Part shown: positions 36,427 through 45,231 of the stretch, one piece after another
Layout of the letters: each line of letters opens with the position of its first letter
Position numbering within the stretch: the first letter of the stretch is position 1
Assembly (NCBI GenBank): GCA_963816315.1
Contig: CAWFJZ010000032.1
Location: forward strand, 310,001-374,000
Source: CADEEN01 sp963816315
GTDB taxonomy: Bacteria; Pseudomonadota; Gammaproteobacteria; Burkholderiales; Burkholderiaceae_C
Direction of reading: 5' to 3'
DNA length: 64,000 bases
Translations under genes and position numbers: made by a program
Notes under the pieces: generated by a model
The model's database searches: none
What the model was told of the DNA's origin: nothing
The model's input: the letters and a program-made list of their open reading frames with translations, nothing else

Positions 36427-37209
36427 TCACTTCGCGAATTTGCGGAACTCGGGCTTGCGCTTGTCCTTCAGCGCCGCCACGCCTTCGCGCGACTCGTCGG
36501 TGTCGTAATAGAGCTTGAGCGCATACATGCCCAAGCCGGCGATGCCCGCCTGGTGCGCGGTGTCGGCGTTGAAGCTGCGCTTGGCGATGGCGATGGCCGT
36601 GGGGCTGCGCTCGCAGATCGTCTCGGCCCACTCCTGCACGGTGGCGTCGAGCTGGTCGTGCGGCACACACACGTTGGCCAGACCCATCGCGACGGCCTCG
36701 GCGCCCGAGTAGCGCTTGTTGAGGTACCAGATCTCGCGCGCCTTCTTCTCGCCGACGACGCGCGCCAGGAAGGCCGTGCCGTAACCCGGATCGACCGAGC
36801 CCATCTTGGGACCGACCTGACCGAACTGCGCCTTCTCCGAGCAGATCGTCAGGTCGCAGATCGTGCACAGCACATTGCCGCCGCCGATCGCAAAGCCCTG
36901 CACGCGGGCGATGACGGGCTTGGGCACGTTGCGGATCGCGTCGTGCAGCTCTTCCATCGGCAGGCCGATGGTGCCGCGGCCGTCGTAGTTGCCGTCGTGC
37001 GCCGACTGGTCGCCTCCGGTGCAGAAGGCCTTCTCGCCGGCGCCGGCGAGCACGATGCATCCGACGTTGCGGTCGTAGCCGGCCTTGTTCAGCGCCTTGA
37101 TGATCTCGTCGCAGGTCGTGCCGCGAAACGCGTTCATCTTGTCCGGGCGGTTGATCGTGATCCAGGCCACGCCGTTGCGGACTTCGTACAGGATGTCTTC
37201 GAAAGTCAT
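36427..37209 (-). CDS. badI: 2-ketocyclohexanecarboxyl-CoA hydrolase (ring cleavage)
   Basis: A 260-residue crotonase-fold enzyme that hydrolytically opens 2-ketocyclohexanecarboxyl-CoA to pimeloyl-CoA. The start MTFEDILYEVRNGVAWITIN at 37209 matches BadI. Highly characteristic segments are NRPDKMNAFRGTTCDEIIKA, KAFCTGGDQSAHDGNYDGRG and GQVGPKMGSVDPGYGTAFLA, which are BadI/MenB-like and not found in ordinary hydratases. It is 11 bases downstream of badH. This is one of the most certain assignments in the window. Confidence 0.93.
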   Translation of the reverse strand: MTFEDILYEVRNGVAWITINRPDKMNAFRGTTCDEIIKALNKAGYDRNVGCIVLAGAGEKAFCTGGDQSAHDGNYDGRGTIGLPMEELHDAIRNVPKPVIARVQGFAIGGGNVLCTICDLTICSEKAQFGQVGPKMGSVDPGYGTAFLARVVGEKKAREIWYLNKRYSGAEAVAMGLANVCVPHDQLDATVQEWAETICERSPTAIAIAKRSFNADTAHQAGIAGLGMYALKLYYDTDESREGVAALKDKRKPEFRKFAK

Positions 37210-37220
37210 GGTCGTTCTCC

Positions 37221-37988
37221 TCAACCGTTCATGGTCAAACCGCCGGACACGCTCAAGACTTGTCCGGTGATGAAGCCGGCGTCGTCGCTGGCGAAAAACA
37301 GGATGGCGCCCGGCAGGTCGTCGGGCTGGCCGATGCGGCCGAGCGGGATCGAGCGCGTGAAGGCTTCCATCAGCTTCTCGGGGTTGCCGGCGCCTTGCTT
37401 GTAGTCCTCGAACAGCGCGGTGGCCGTCGGGCCGGGGCAGACCACGTTGACGGTAATGCCGTGGCGCGCGTGCTCGCGGGCGATGGTTTTCGAGAACGCC
37501 ACCAGGCCGCCCTTGCAGGCCGCGTACACCGCTTCACCCGAGGAGCCGACGCGTGCCGCGTCCGACGAGATGTTGACGATGCGGCCCTTCTTGCGCGTGG
37601 CCATGCCGGGCAGCACCGCGTGGTGCATGTGCAGCGCGCCGGTGAGGTTGATCGCGATCAGCTTGTCCCACTGCGCCGGCTCGGTCTTCGTGAACGGCTT
37701 GAAGACATCCCAGCCGGCGTTGTTGACGAGCACGTCGATCGGGCCGAGCTGCGCTTCGCAGGCCTGCACCGCGGCGTTGACGCTGTCGCGGTTGGTGATG
37801 TCGCAGCGGAAGGCCTGAGCCTGTCCGCCTTCGGCACGGATCGCCGCCGCCACTTTTTCGGCGGCCTCGAGGTTCAAGTCAAAGACCGCGACGCGTGCGC
37901 CTTCGCGCCCGAAACGCTGGCAGGTCGCGCCGCCGATGCCACCGCCGCCGCCGGTGATGACCACAGTCTGGTTGTCGAATCGCTTCAT
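37221..37988 (-). CDS. badH: 2-hydroxycyclohexanecarboxyl-CoA dehydrogenase
   Basis: A 255-residue short-chain dehydrogenase that oxidises the ring hydroxyl to the 2-keto form cleaved by BadI. The NAD motif is VVITGGGGGIGGATCQRFG, followed by NNAGW and the catalytic triad: Ser in IVNISSDAARVGSSG, Tyr and Lys in YAACKGG. The length equals that of BadH. It is the first gene of the minus-strand run; its 5' region faces badR across a 144-base gap that holds an AT-rich inverted repeat. Confidence 0.9.
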   Translation of the reverse strand: MKRFDNQTVVITGGGGGIGGATCQRFGREGARVAVFDLNLEAAEKVAAAIRAEGGQAQAFRCDITNRDSVNAAVQACEAQLGPIDVLVNNAGWDVFKPFTKTEPAQWDKLIAINLTGALHMHHAVLPGMATRKKGRIVNISSDAARVGSSGEAVYAACKGGLVAFSKTIAREHARHGITVNVVCPGPTATALFEDYKQGAGNPEKLMEAFTRSIPLGRIGQPDDLPGAILFFASDDAGFITGQVLSVSGGLTMNG

Positions 37989-38045
37989 GAAGAGTCCTTT
38001 CCTTTTACAGTCCGAGTGTGTCGCCGTCTTTCGCATCGATCGGCT

Positions 38046-38073
38046 TAATATGTCAATGTATTGACGTATATTA
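38046..38073. promoter_or_regulatory. Inverted-repeat operator between badH and badR
   Basis: AT-rich dyad in a GC-rich context: TAATAT-G-TCAAT, GT, ATTGA-CGT-ATATTA. The core TCAATGTATTGA is a perfect palindrome (38053-38064) and the outer arms TAATAT/ATATTA also match. Size and symmetry suit a MarR dimer. It contains TTGACA-like hexamers on both strands, so bound protein could block both divergent promoters. It is the probable BadR site. Confidence 0.7.
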
Positions 38074-38132
38074 GGTGCGGATCGGCTTCAGCGCAAGGAC
38101 TGTTTTTGTCCCTAAGTATTAGAGAAAACCCT

Positions 38133-38645
38133 ATGAACACCAATGGACAGACGAAGATCGAAATGGCCAACCGCTTGTTCTTTCGCCTTTATCAATGTGC
38201 AAACATGTTGCATAAAACAGGCAGCCGTGCGGTCGAAGCCGAGGGCCTGACGACGCAGCAGTGGGCCGTGCTCGGCGCCTTGTCGCGCGAGAAGGCGCAG
38301 GGCGGCATCAGCATCGGCGAGCTGGCGCGCTACCTGATGGTCAGCCGCCAGAACCTGTCGGGCCTGATCGGCCGCATGGAGCGCGACGGCCATGTGGCGA
38401 TCGCGCCCGACGGCCGCGACCGGCGCTCGCGCGTGGTCACGATGACCGAGCGAGGCCGCCATGTCTGGCAAGACCTGGCGCTGCCGAAAATCCGCGCCTA
38501 CTACGAGCAGATCCTCGCCGACTTTTCGATCAACGACGTGACGCACACGCTGCATTACCTGCTCAAGATGCTCGAGAACATGCAGCGCATCGATGCAGAA
38601 CACGGCGCGGTCGAAGAAAGCGCCGTCAGCGAAGAGCAGTCGTGA
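38133..38645 (+). CDS. badR: MarR-family transcriptional regulator
   Basis: A 170-residue winged-helix regulator starting MNTNGQTKIEMANRLFFRLY at 38133. The recognition region is ISIGELARYLMVSRQNLSGL followed by the wing DGRDRRSRVVTMTERG. It is divergent from badH, as in R. palustris, where BadR represses the alicyclic genes until an inducing CoA-ester intermediate accumulates. The operator at 38046-38073 lies 60 bases upstream. By position it probably controls itself and the badH-to-badK genes, and perhaps the whole downstream run. Confidence 0.85.
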   Translation: MNTNGQTKIEMANRLFFRLYQCANMLHKTGSRAVEAEGLTTQQWAVLGALSREKAQGGISIGELARYLMVSRQNLSGLIGRMERDGHVAIAPDGRDRRSRVVTMTERGRHVWQDLALPKIRAYYEQILADFSINDVTHTLHYLLKMLENMQRIDAEHGAVEESAVSEEQS

Positions 38646-38669
38646 GCGTCGGCCCACCGCCCGCACGCC

Positions 38670-41600
38670 TCAAGCCAACGGCAAATCGAACCGGAACGTG
38701 GTGCCGCGACCGACGGCGCTATCGACGCGAATCTCGCTGCCGTGCAGCTCGACGATGCGCTTGACGATCGCCAGGCCGAGGCCGCTGCCCTTGTCGTCGC
38801 GCGTGCGCGCCTTGTTGTCGGCGCGGTAGAAGCGCTCGAAGATGCGCGGCAGGTCGGCGCTGCCGATGCCGCTGCCGTTGTCGCTCACACACAGCAGCAC
38901 GCGTGCATCTTGCTCGCGCATCGACAGCACGATGCGCCCGCCGGCCGGTGTGTAGGCGAGCGCGTTTTCCAGCAGGTTGGTCAGCGTGCGTTCGATCAGG
39001 CCGATGTCGGCACGCGCCAGGCCGAGTTCGGGATCGATCTCCAACTGCAGTTCCACCTGGCGCGTCTGCGCGGCGAGGGTCAGCTTCTGCGCCACGTCGC
39101 GCGCCAGTTCGCCGAGTTGCACCGGCTCGGCGTCGATGCGGTAGCCCTCGAAGTCCAGCCGCGCCAGTTCGAACAACTCGGTGATCAAGGTCTGCAAGTG
39201 TTGCGCCTGGCGCAGCGCGATTTCGAGATAGCTGCGCCGATCGGCCTGGCTCAACGCCTGCTCCTTGAGCAGCAAGGTTTCGAGATAACCGCGCAGCGAC
39301 GCCAGCGGGCTGCGCAGGTCATGCGACACGTTGGCGATCAGCTCGCGGCGCAGATAAACGTTCTCGTCCTGCAGGCGATCCCTCAGCACCTGCACTTCGG
39401 CGAGCGCACGCTCTTGGCCCTCGGCGGCCTTCAGCCGTTCCAGTTCGGCGCCGGCGCGGCCGACGCACAGGCCCATCACCGAACGCGCGGCCGCGTCGTC
39501 GGGCAGCGGCCGGCTGTCGAGGATCGCCATGTGGCCGATCACCGCGCCGTCCGATCCGAGCAGCGGCATGCCGAGGTAGCTGCGCGCACCCCACCAGGCC
39601 AGACTGCCGTCTTCGGGATAGCGTGTTTGCACGTCGTCGGCGCAATGCACGGTCTGGCCTTCGAGCACTTGCTGGCACGGCGTGTCGGACAGCTCGTACT
39701 CGAGGTCGGTGCCGAAGCGGTCGCCCTTCCAGAACGCGCGCATGCGCGCCGCCGGTTGCCCGGTGGCGGCGCTGGTGCAGCATTCGGCGACGAAGGCATA
39801 GCGCACCTGCAGCGCGCGCGCCAGGTTGCGCACCAGCGCGCGGAAGAAATCGGCGCCGGTCACGGCCGCGGTGGCGGCTTCGATCGCGCGCAGCGTGTCT
39901 TCGGCGCGCTGGCGCTCGCCCATCTCCTGGCGCATGCGATGCGCCAGGCGCGCGTTGGCCAGCGAGATCGAACCCTGCGCCATCAGGATCTGGATCAGCT
40001 CGATGCGCTGCGGGCTGAAGGCGTCGCGCGCGAGATCGTTTTCGAGATAGAGGATGGCGCTGACCTCGCCCTGGTGGACGATCGGCAGGCACAGCACGGA
40101 TTTCAGCCGCGCGGCGGCGACGTAGGCATCGTGCGCAAAGCGCTCGTCTTCGGCCGCGTCGCCGAGCACCAGGCTCGCCCGCGTGCGCCCCACATAGTCC
40201 ACCACGGCGCGGCTGCAGCGCGCCGGCTCGTCCTGCAGCGACGTTGCGCGCAGCAGCGTCACCGGGCTGCCGTCGCTGCGGCCTTCGGCCACGATCTGCA
40301 GCACGCCGTCGCGGCTGCTCTCCTCGATCAGCAGGCCGCGGCGCGCGCCGGCGTTCTCGATCGCGATCTGCAGCAGCCGTTCGAGCAGCGGTTCGAGTTC
40401 GACCGACTCGGCGATGGCGTGCGCGGCCTTGACGATGGTGGCGACATCGAGGCTCTCGAACGCCACTGCGGGCTGGTGCAGGCGCTGATGCTGCGCCCAG
40501 CAAGTCGCCATGGCGATCGAGCATCTGCCGCACCTTGGCCTGCGCACCCCAGGCACGGTAATGCGCCAGCGCCGCGCGCAGGTACAGCGCGGCGATGCCG
40601 CGGTTGCCGCGGCCGAGCCAGAAGGTGGCGAACAACTCGTTGGCCAGGGCCTGCTGCTGCACGTCGCCCGCCTCATCGGCCTGCGCAATCGCCTGCTCGT
40701 AGCGGTCGAGCGCCGCATCGTTGCGCCCGCCGATGCGTTCGAGCTCGGCACCCAACAGCAGCCAGTGGCAGCGGAAGTTGACGGCGCAACTTTGCGCCAG
40801 CACTGCGAGCGACGCCAGCGACTCGCGCATCTGCGCCAGCCAGTCGTCGCGCTGCTGCCGCATCGGCCGCGTGCTCGATGTTCGCGGCCAGCGTCAGGCT
40901 GCCCCAGACATCGAACAGCACGCTCCAGATCATGCCCGTGAGCTGATGCGCGCTGCGCCGCACCGCCATCACGGCGGCCAGCGCCTGCGCTGCATCGCCC
41001 TGCAGGTAGCCGATGTGCAGCCGCGCGATGGCGTGGAACATCGAGAAGAACGGGTTGTCGCGGTAGGTCTGCGTGTAAGCGGCTTCGTCGAAGCCCTCGC
41101 CTTCGCGTGTGCGACAGCGACAGCGCTGTCGCAGTGCCGCCCTGCAGCGCGCGCGCCCAGGCCATCACCATGCGCAAGCGCGTCGGCGAACGCGGTGTTG
41201 CGCAGCTGTGACCACGAGGGCGAGGTTGGGCTCCAGGCTGCGCACGCAGTCGCCGAGGTCTTGACACGAGACGATGGCCGGCCACGATTCGGTCGATGCG
41301 CCATAGGCCGCATAGAGAAAGTCGCCGCTGGCCAGGCCGCTGCGGCAGGCTTCCTTGGCGTGGTCGATGCAGGTGTGCATCGGCCGGCACCACAGGTTCA
41401 CATGGGCATGGAACTGCTGGTGGATCTTGGCGCGGCGGCGGCGGTCGTCGAAGCGCTGGTTGACCTGCAGCGCCAGGCTGCCGAAGGCGAACGCGGCTTC
41501 GTAGTCGCGCCGCACCGGGCCCAGCGTGATGGCATGCGTGACATAGCCGTAGGCCGACTCCTCGCATTGCCCATGCTGCAGCGACAGGCGCACCAGCAGC

Positions 41601-44354
41601 GCCGAGATCAGCCGCGACAGCGTGGCGTCGCCGAGGATGTAGGTCGTGGACCAGATGTCGGTGAGGATGTTCATCACCATGCGCATGCCGGCGTCGTGCA
41701 TCGGCGGCAGCTCGATCAGCGAGGCGATCGTGCGCGGGCCGATCAGCGCTTCGATGTGCTCGATCTCGCGTGCCAGCGCGGCCTCCTTGTGCGCGTCGCT
41801 GTCGGGCAGCACCATGTCGAACAGCGCCAGGCCTTCGCGCGCGCTGGCCAGCGCATCGGCATAACGCGCCATGTTCTCGTACTGCACCATGCGCAGGCCG
41901 AACACGCCGGCGCGGTCGAGCGGGCCGTCGGCGTGCTGCAGCAGCGTGACCATCGCCTGCTCGGCACCGGCGAAGTCGCCGCTCAGGTACTTGCACTGCG
42001 CGGCCTCGAACCAGAGCGCGAACGCGAGTTCGTAGTGCGAGTGCCAGTGCGACTCGCGCAGCAGGCCGATGCCGGCGCCGAAGTAGGCCAGCGCCGAGCC
42101 GAAGGCCGAGGTCTGGCGCGCCTTGCGCCCGGCGCCGAGGTTCAGGCGCGCGAGTTCGAGCCGCTCGGCGCTCGACTCGATCAGCGCGGCGCCCTGGTTG
42201 AGGTGCGAGACGATGTCGAACAATTGCTCGTCGTAGGGCATCGGACCGTCGTTGCGCCAGCAGCAGCCGGCCCACCGACAGGTGCACATGAGGCCGCCGC
42301 TCGGGCGCGATGCGCGCGTAGGCGGCCTGCTGCACGCGGTCGTGCAGGAAGGCGAAGGCATGTTCGTCCTCGGCCACGATCAGGCCTTCGAGTTGCGCTT
42401 CGGCCAGATCGCTCAACGTGGCGGGCAGGCTCTGCTCGCTCACCACCGCGAGCGTGCGCGCGTCGAAGCGGTGGCCCACGCAGGCCGCCAGCGTCAGCAC
42501 GCTGCGCGTCACCGGCGCCAGGCGGTCGATCTTGCGGCTCATCAGGTCGGCCACGTTGTCGGTCGTGCCGGCCGCGGCGACGCGCTCGATCTTGCAGCCC
42601 CAGCTCGCGTGCTCGGCGTCGAAGGCGATCAGGCCGTCGCGGTGCAGCGCCATCAGGAACTGCGTCGTGAAAAACGGATTGCCCGCGGTCTTGGCCAGCA
42701 GCAGCTCGGCCAGCGGCGCGGCGTCGTCGGGCTGCACATGCAGCGTGTCGGCGGTGAGCTGCGTCAGTGCAGGCAACGTGAGCGGCGCCAGGTCGAGGCG
42801 CTCGATCGCCAGCCCCGCGTTCTGCAGCGCGGCCACGGTGGCGAGCAAGGGGTGGCCGGGCTCGACCTCGTTGTCGCGATAAGCACCCACCAGCAGCAAG
42901 TGGCGCAACGCCGGGCTCGACAGCATCGATTCGAGCAGTTGCAGCGACGCGCTGTCGGCCCATTGCAGGTCGTCGAGAAAGAGCACCAGCGGCTGCTCGG
43001 CGCTGGCCTGGCTGGCGATGAAATTCTGGAACGCCAGGCGCAGCCGGTTGTTGGCCTCGGCCGGCGGCAGCGGCGACGGCGGCGGCAACGGCTCCACCAC
43101 GCCGAGCAACGCCGACAACTCGGGGATCAGCGCGGCGACGGTCGAGACGTTGTCGCCGAGCGCGCGCGTCAGCCGCTCGCGCCGCCGCCCCAACTGCGGC
43201 GCCGGCTCGGCCAGCAGGCGCTGCACGAGCTGGCGCAGCGCCTGCGTCAGCGCGCGGTACGGCGCGTCGCCGGAGAGCTGCTCGAACTTGCCGCTGACGA
43301 ACAGACCTTGCGCGCGCGCGGCCGGCTCGTGCAGCTCGCGGATCAGCGCCGTCTTGCCGACGCCGGCATAGCCGGCCACGAGCAGCAGACGCGCTCTGCC
43401 CTCGCGCGCGCGCTCGAACGCCGCGCGCAGCAGCGCACGTTCGGCGTCGCGCCCGTACAAACGCCGCGGCACCGAGAACTGCTCGGGCACGTCGCGCGCG
43501 CCGATCTCGAACGGCAGCACGCGGCCATGGCGGCCCCACTCCTGGCGGCAGCGCAGCAGATCGCGCTGCAGCGCCTGCTCGCTCTGATAGCGCTCCTCAG
43601 GCGCCTTGGCCAGCAGCTTCATCACGATCTGCGACAGCGCCAGCGGCAGCGCCGCGTCGAACTCGGTCGGCGCCTGCGGCACTTTGGCCACGTGAGCGTG
43701 CATCAGCGCCAGCGGGTCGGCGCTGTCGAACGGCAAGCGGCCGCACAGCAGTTCGTAGAGCAGCACGCCGAGCGAGTAGAAATCGCTGCGGTGGTCGCAG
43801 CCGTGGCCGATGCGCCCGCTGTACTCCGGTGCGGCATAGGCCAGGCGGCTGCGGTACAGGCGCGGCGACAGCGGCGCGGCGGCCTCGGCAGCGCCGCGCG
43901 CGGCGTCGCTGAAATCGGCCAGGCGGATGCGCCGCGCGGGGCCTTCGATCAGCACCGCTTGCGGACGCAAGCCGCGGTGCACGACGCCGCAGCGGTGCAG
44001 CTCGGCCAGCACCGAGGCGAGCTGGACGGCGTAGTCGAGCACCCAGCCGAGTGGCGGCGCGCCCTCGCGCATCGTCGCGGCCAAGGTCTTGGCGCCGTGG
44101 TCGTCGAGCACGAGCGCATCGGCGAGCAACGCCTGCGGTTGGGTGATGCTGTCGAGCGGCAGGTTGCGCAGCAACTCGAACTCACGCCCCAGCAGCGCGA
44201 TGTCGGCAGCCAACGCTGCTGCCTCCAACGGGCGCTTCAGCAGCACGCTGGCGCCGTCGCCTTTTCGCCGCGCGCGGCAGAGCACGAATCGCTCGTCGCG
44301 AGCGAGTTCGTCTTGTTCGTTCGAATGCGCTGCCCCGAACCGCGAGCGCGTCAC
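38670..44354 (-). CDS. Giant kinase-like/AAA ATPase/GAF/histidine kinase hybrid (six frameshifts)
   Basis: About 1,890 residues, starting at GTG 44354. Domains in order: serine/threonine-kinase-like (about 1-275; lysine in VLLKRPLE, HRD replaced by HRGLRP, DFG replaced by ADFSDAA), STAND ATPase (GYAGVGKTALI, LVLFLDDLQWAD), a long helical TPR-like middle, two GAF domains, and a C-terminal histidine kinase (ELIANVSHDLRSPLASL, NLLENALAYTP, VSDNGSGIG, GSGLGLAIVKRI). The middle is continuous only across single extra bases near 42245, 41205, 41177, 41110, 40865 and 40500. The first and last parts share a frame. It is divergent from a response regulator, its likely partner. The kinase-like domain may be a pseudokinase. 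Confidence 0.8.
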   Translation of the reverse strand: MTRSRFGAAHSNEQDELARDERFVLCRARRKGDGASVLLKRPLEAAALAADIALLGREFELLRNLPLDSITQPQALLADALVLDDHGAKTLAATMREGAPPLGWVLDYAVQLASVLAELHRCGVVHRGLRPQAVLIEGPARRIRLADFSDAARGAAEAAAPLSPRLYRSRLAYAAPEYSGRIGHGCDHRSDFYSLGVLLYELLCGRLPFDSADPLALMHAHVAKVPQAPTEFDAALPLALSQIVMKLLAKAPEERYQSEQALQRDLLRCRQEWGRHGRVLPFEIGARDVPEQFSVPRRLYGRDAERALLRAAFERAREGRARLLLVAGYAGVGKTALIRELHEPAARAQGLFVSGKFEQLSGDAPYRALTQALRQLVQRLLAEPAPQLGRRRERLTRALGDNVSTVAALIPELSALLGVVEPLPPPSPLPPAEANNRLRLAFQNFIASQASAEQPLVLFLDDLQWADSASLQLLESMLSSPALRHLLLVGAYRDNEVEPGHPLLATVAALQNAGLAIERLDLAPLTLPALTQLTADTLHVQPDDAAPLAELLLAKTAGNPFFTTQFLMALHRDGLIAFDAEHASWGCKIERVAAAGTTDNVADLMSRKIDRLAPVTRSVLTLAACVGHRFDARTLAVVSEQSLPATLSDLAEAQLEGLIVAEDEHAFAFLHDRVQQAAYARIAPERRPHVHLSVGRLLLAQRRSDALRRAIVRHRLAPQPGRRADRVERRAARTRAPEPRRRAQGAPDLGLRLGAGLLRRRHRPAARVALALALRTRVRALVRGRAVQVPERRLRRCRAGDGHAAAARRRPARPRRRVRPAHGAVREHGALCRCAGQRARRPGAVRHGAARQRRAQGGRAGTRDRAHRSADRPAHDRLADRAAADARRRHAHGDEHPHRHLVHDLHPRRRHAVAADLGAAGAPVAAAWAMRGVGLRLCHACHHAGPGAARLRSRVRLRQPGAAGQPALRRPPPPRQDPPAVPCPCEPVVPADAHLHRPRQGSLPQRPGQRRLSLCGLWRIDRIVAGHRLVSRPRRLRAQPGAQPRPRGHSCATPRSPTRLRMVMAWARALQGGTATALSLSHTRRRGLRRSRLHADLPRQPVLLDVPRHRAAAHRLPAGRCSAGAGRRDGGAAQRASAHGHDLERAVRCLGQPDAGREHRARGRCGSSATTGWRRCASRWRRSQCWRKVAPSTSAATGCCWVPSSNASAGATMRRSTATSRRLRRPMRRATCSSRPWPTSCSPPSGSAAATAASPRCTCARRWRITVPGVRRPRCGRCSIAMATCWAQHQRLHQPAVAFESLDVATIVKAAHAIAESVELEPLLERLLQIAIENAGARRGLLIEESSRDGVLQIVAEGRSDGSPVTLLRATSLQDEPARCSRAVVDYVGRTRASLVLGDAAEDERFAHDAYVAAARLKSVLCLPIVHQGEVSAILYLENDLARDAFSPQRIELIQILMAQGSISLANARLAHRMRQEMGERQRAEDTLRAIEAATAAVTGADFFRALVRNLARALQVRYAFVAECCTSAATGQPAARMRAFWKGDRFGTDLEYELSDTPCQQVLEGQTVHCADDVQTRYPEDGSLAWWGARSYLGMPLLGSDGAVIGHMAILDSRPLPDDAAARSVMGLCVGRAGAELERLKAAEGQERALAEVQVLRDRLQDENVYLRRELIANVSHDLRSPLASLRGYLETLLLKEQALSQADRRSYLEIALRQAQHLQTLITELFELARLDFEGYRIDAEPVQLGELARDVAQKLTLAAQTRQVELQLEIDPELGLARADIGLIERTLTNLLENALAYTPAGGRIVLSMREQDARVLLCVSDNGSGIGSADLPRIFERFYRADNKARTRDDKGSGLGLAIVKRIVELHGSEIRVDSAVGRGTTFRFDLPLA

Positions 44355-44514
44355 TCGTGGACGCGAGGTTCAAGTTGTTCTTTCGGCACGGCTGTCGAGC
44401 CCAAGACCATAGGCCTGTCGCGGATCGGGCGCAAGCGGCCGGCGCCGATGTGATCAAAATGTGAAAGTCACGGGACGCCGCTGCGACCACACCGCCTCAC
44501 CCTCGACCCTGCCG

Positions 44515-45230
44515 ATGCAAGCCCACAAGCCCCGCCGCGTCCTGGTGATCGAAGACGACCGCGAAATCGCGGCGCTCGTGCGCCTGCACCTGCAAGACCT
44601 GGGCTGCGAGGTGGACCTTGCCGACGACGGCGCTGCCGGCCTGGCGCGCGCCCAGGCGCAGCCTACGACCTGGTGATCCTCGACGTGATGCTGCCCGGCA
44701 TGGACGGCCTCGAAATCTGCAAGCGCCTGCGCGCCGGCGCCGACTACCTGCCGATCCTGATGACGACGTCGAAGGCTTCGGAGCTCGACCGCGTGCTCGG
44801 CCTCGAACTCGGCGCCGACGACTACCTGACCAAGCCCTTTTCCGTCGGCGAGCTGGTGGCGCGCGTGAAGGCGATCTTTCGCCGCGTCGATGCGATGGCT
44901 GCCGCGGCGGCCAAGCCGCCGCCGGCCGCACTCAGTGCGGGCGAGCTGTCGATCGACCTCAGCCGCCGCGTCGTCACGCTGGCCGGCCGCCCGGTGGAGC
45001 TGACGGCCAAGGAGTTCGACCTGCTGGCCCACTTTGCGGCGCATCCGGGCCGCGTCTTCAACCGCGCGCAGTTGCTCGACAAGGTCTGGGGCTACTCGAA
45101 CATCGGCTACGAGCACACGGTCAACTCGCACATCAACCGGCTGCGCGCCAAGATCGAGCAAGACCCGGCCAAGCCGCGCTACATCCTCACCGTGTGGAGC
45201 GTGGGCTACAAGTTCGCCGAGTTCGAGTGA
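44515..45230 (+). CDS. OmpR/PhoB-type response regulator (one frameshift near 44660)
   Basis: Two-domain regulator of about 238 residues. The receiver begins at ATG 44515 (MQAHKPRRVLVIEDDREIAA) with the acidic pair EDD. One base appears missing near 44660 (context GGCGCAGCCTACGACC), after which the frame reads YDLVILDVMLPGMDGLEI, containing the phospho-acceptor Asp, then the Lys in DDYLTKPFSV. The C-terminal winged helix ends VNSHINRLRAKIE and YILTVWSVGYKF. This is the only frameshift in the window of the deletion type. Its divergent neighbour is the hybrid histidine kinase, its likely sensor. It is convergent with the ECF gene one base away. Confidence 0.85.
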
Positions 45231-45231
45231 G

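Noticed and set aside
33306..36518. A 1070-codon open frame on the plus strand opposite the Bug, aliA and aliB genes
   Set aside because: It is antisense to three convincing genes, has a composition typical of GC-rich shadow frames (Arg/His/Ala-rich) and matches no family motif.
42252..44453. A 733-codon plus-strand frame opposite the hybrid kinase
   Set aside because: Low-complexity Arg/Gln/Ala shadow of a GC-rich coding strand; the minus strand carries clear kinase and ATPase motifs.
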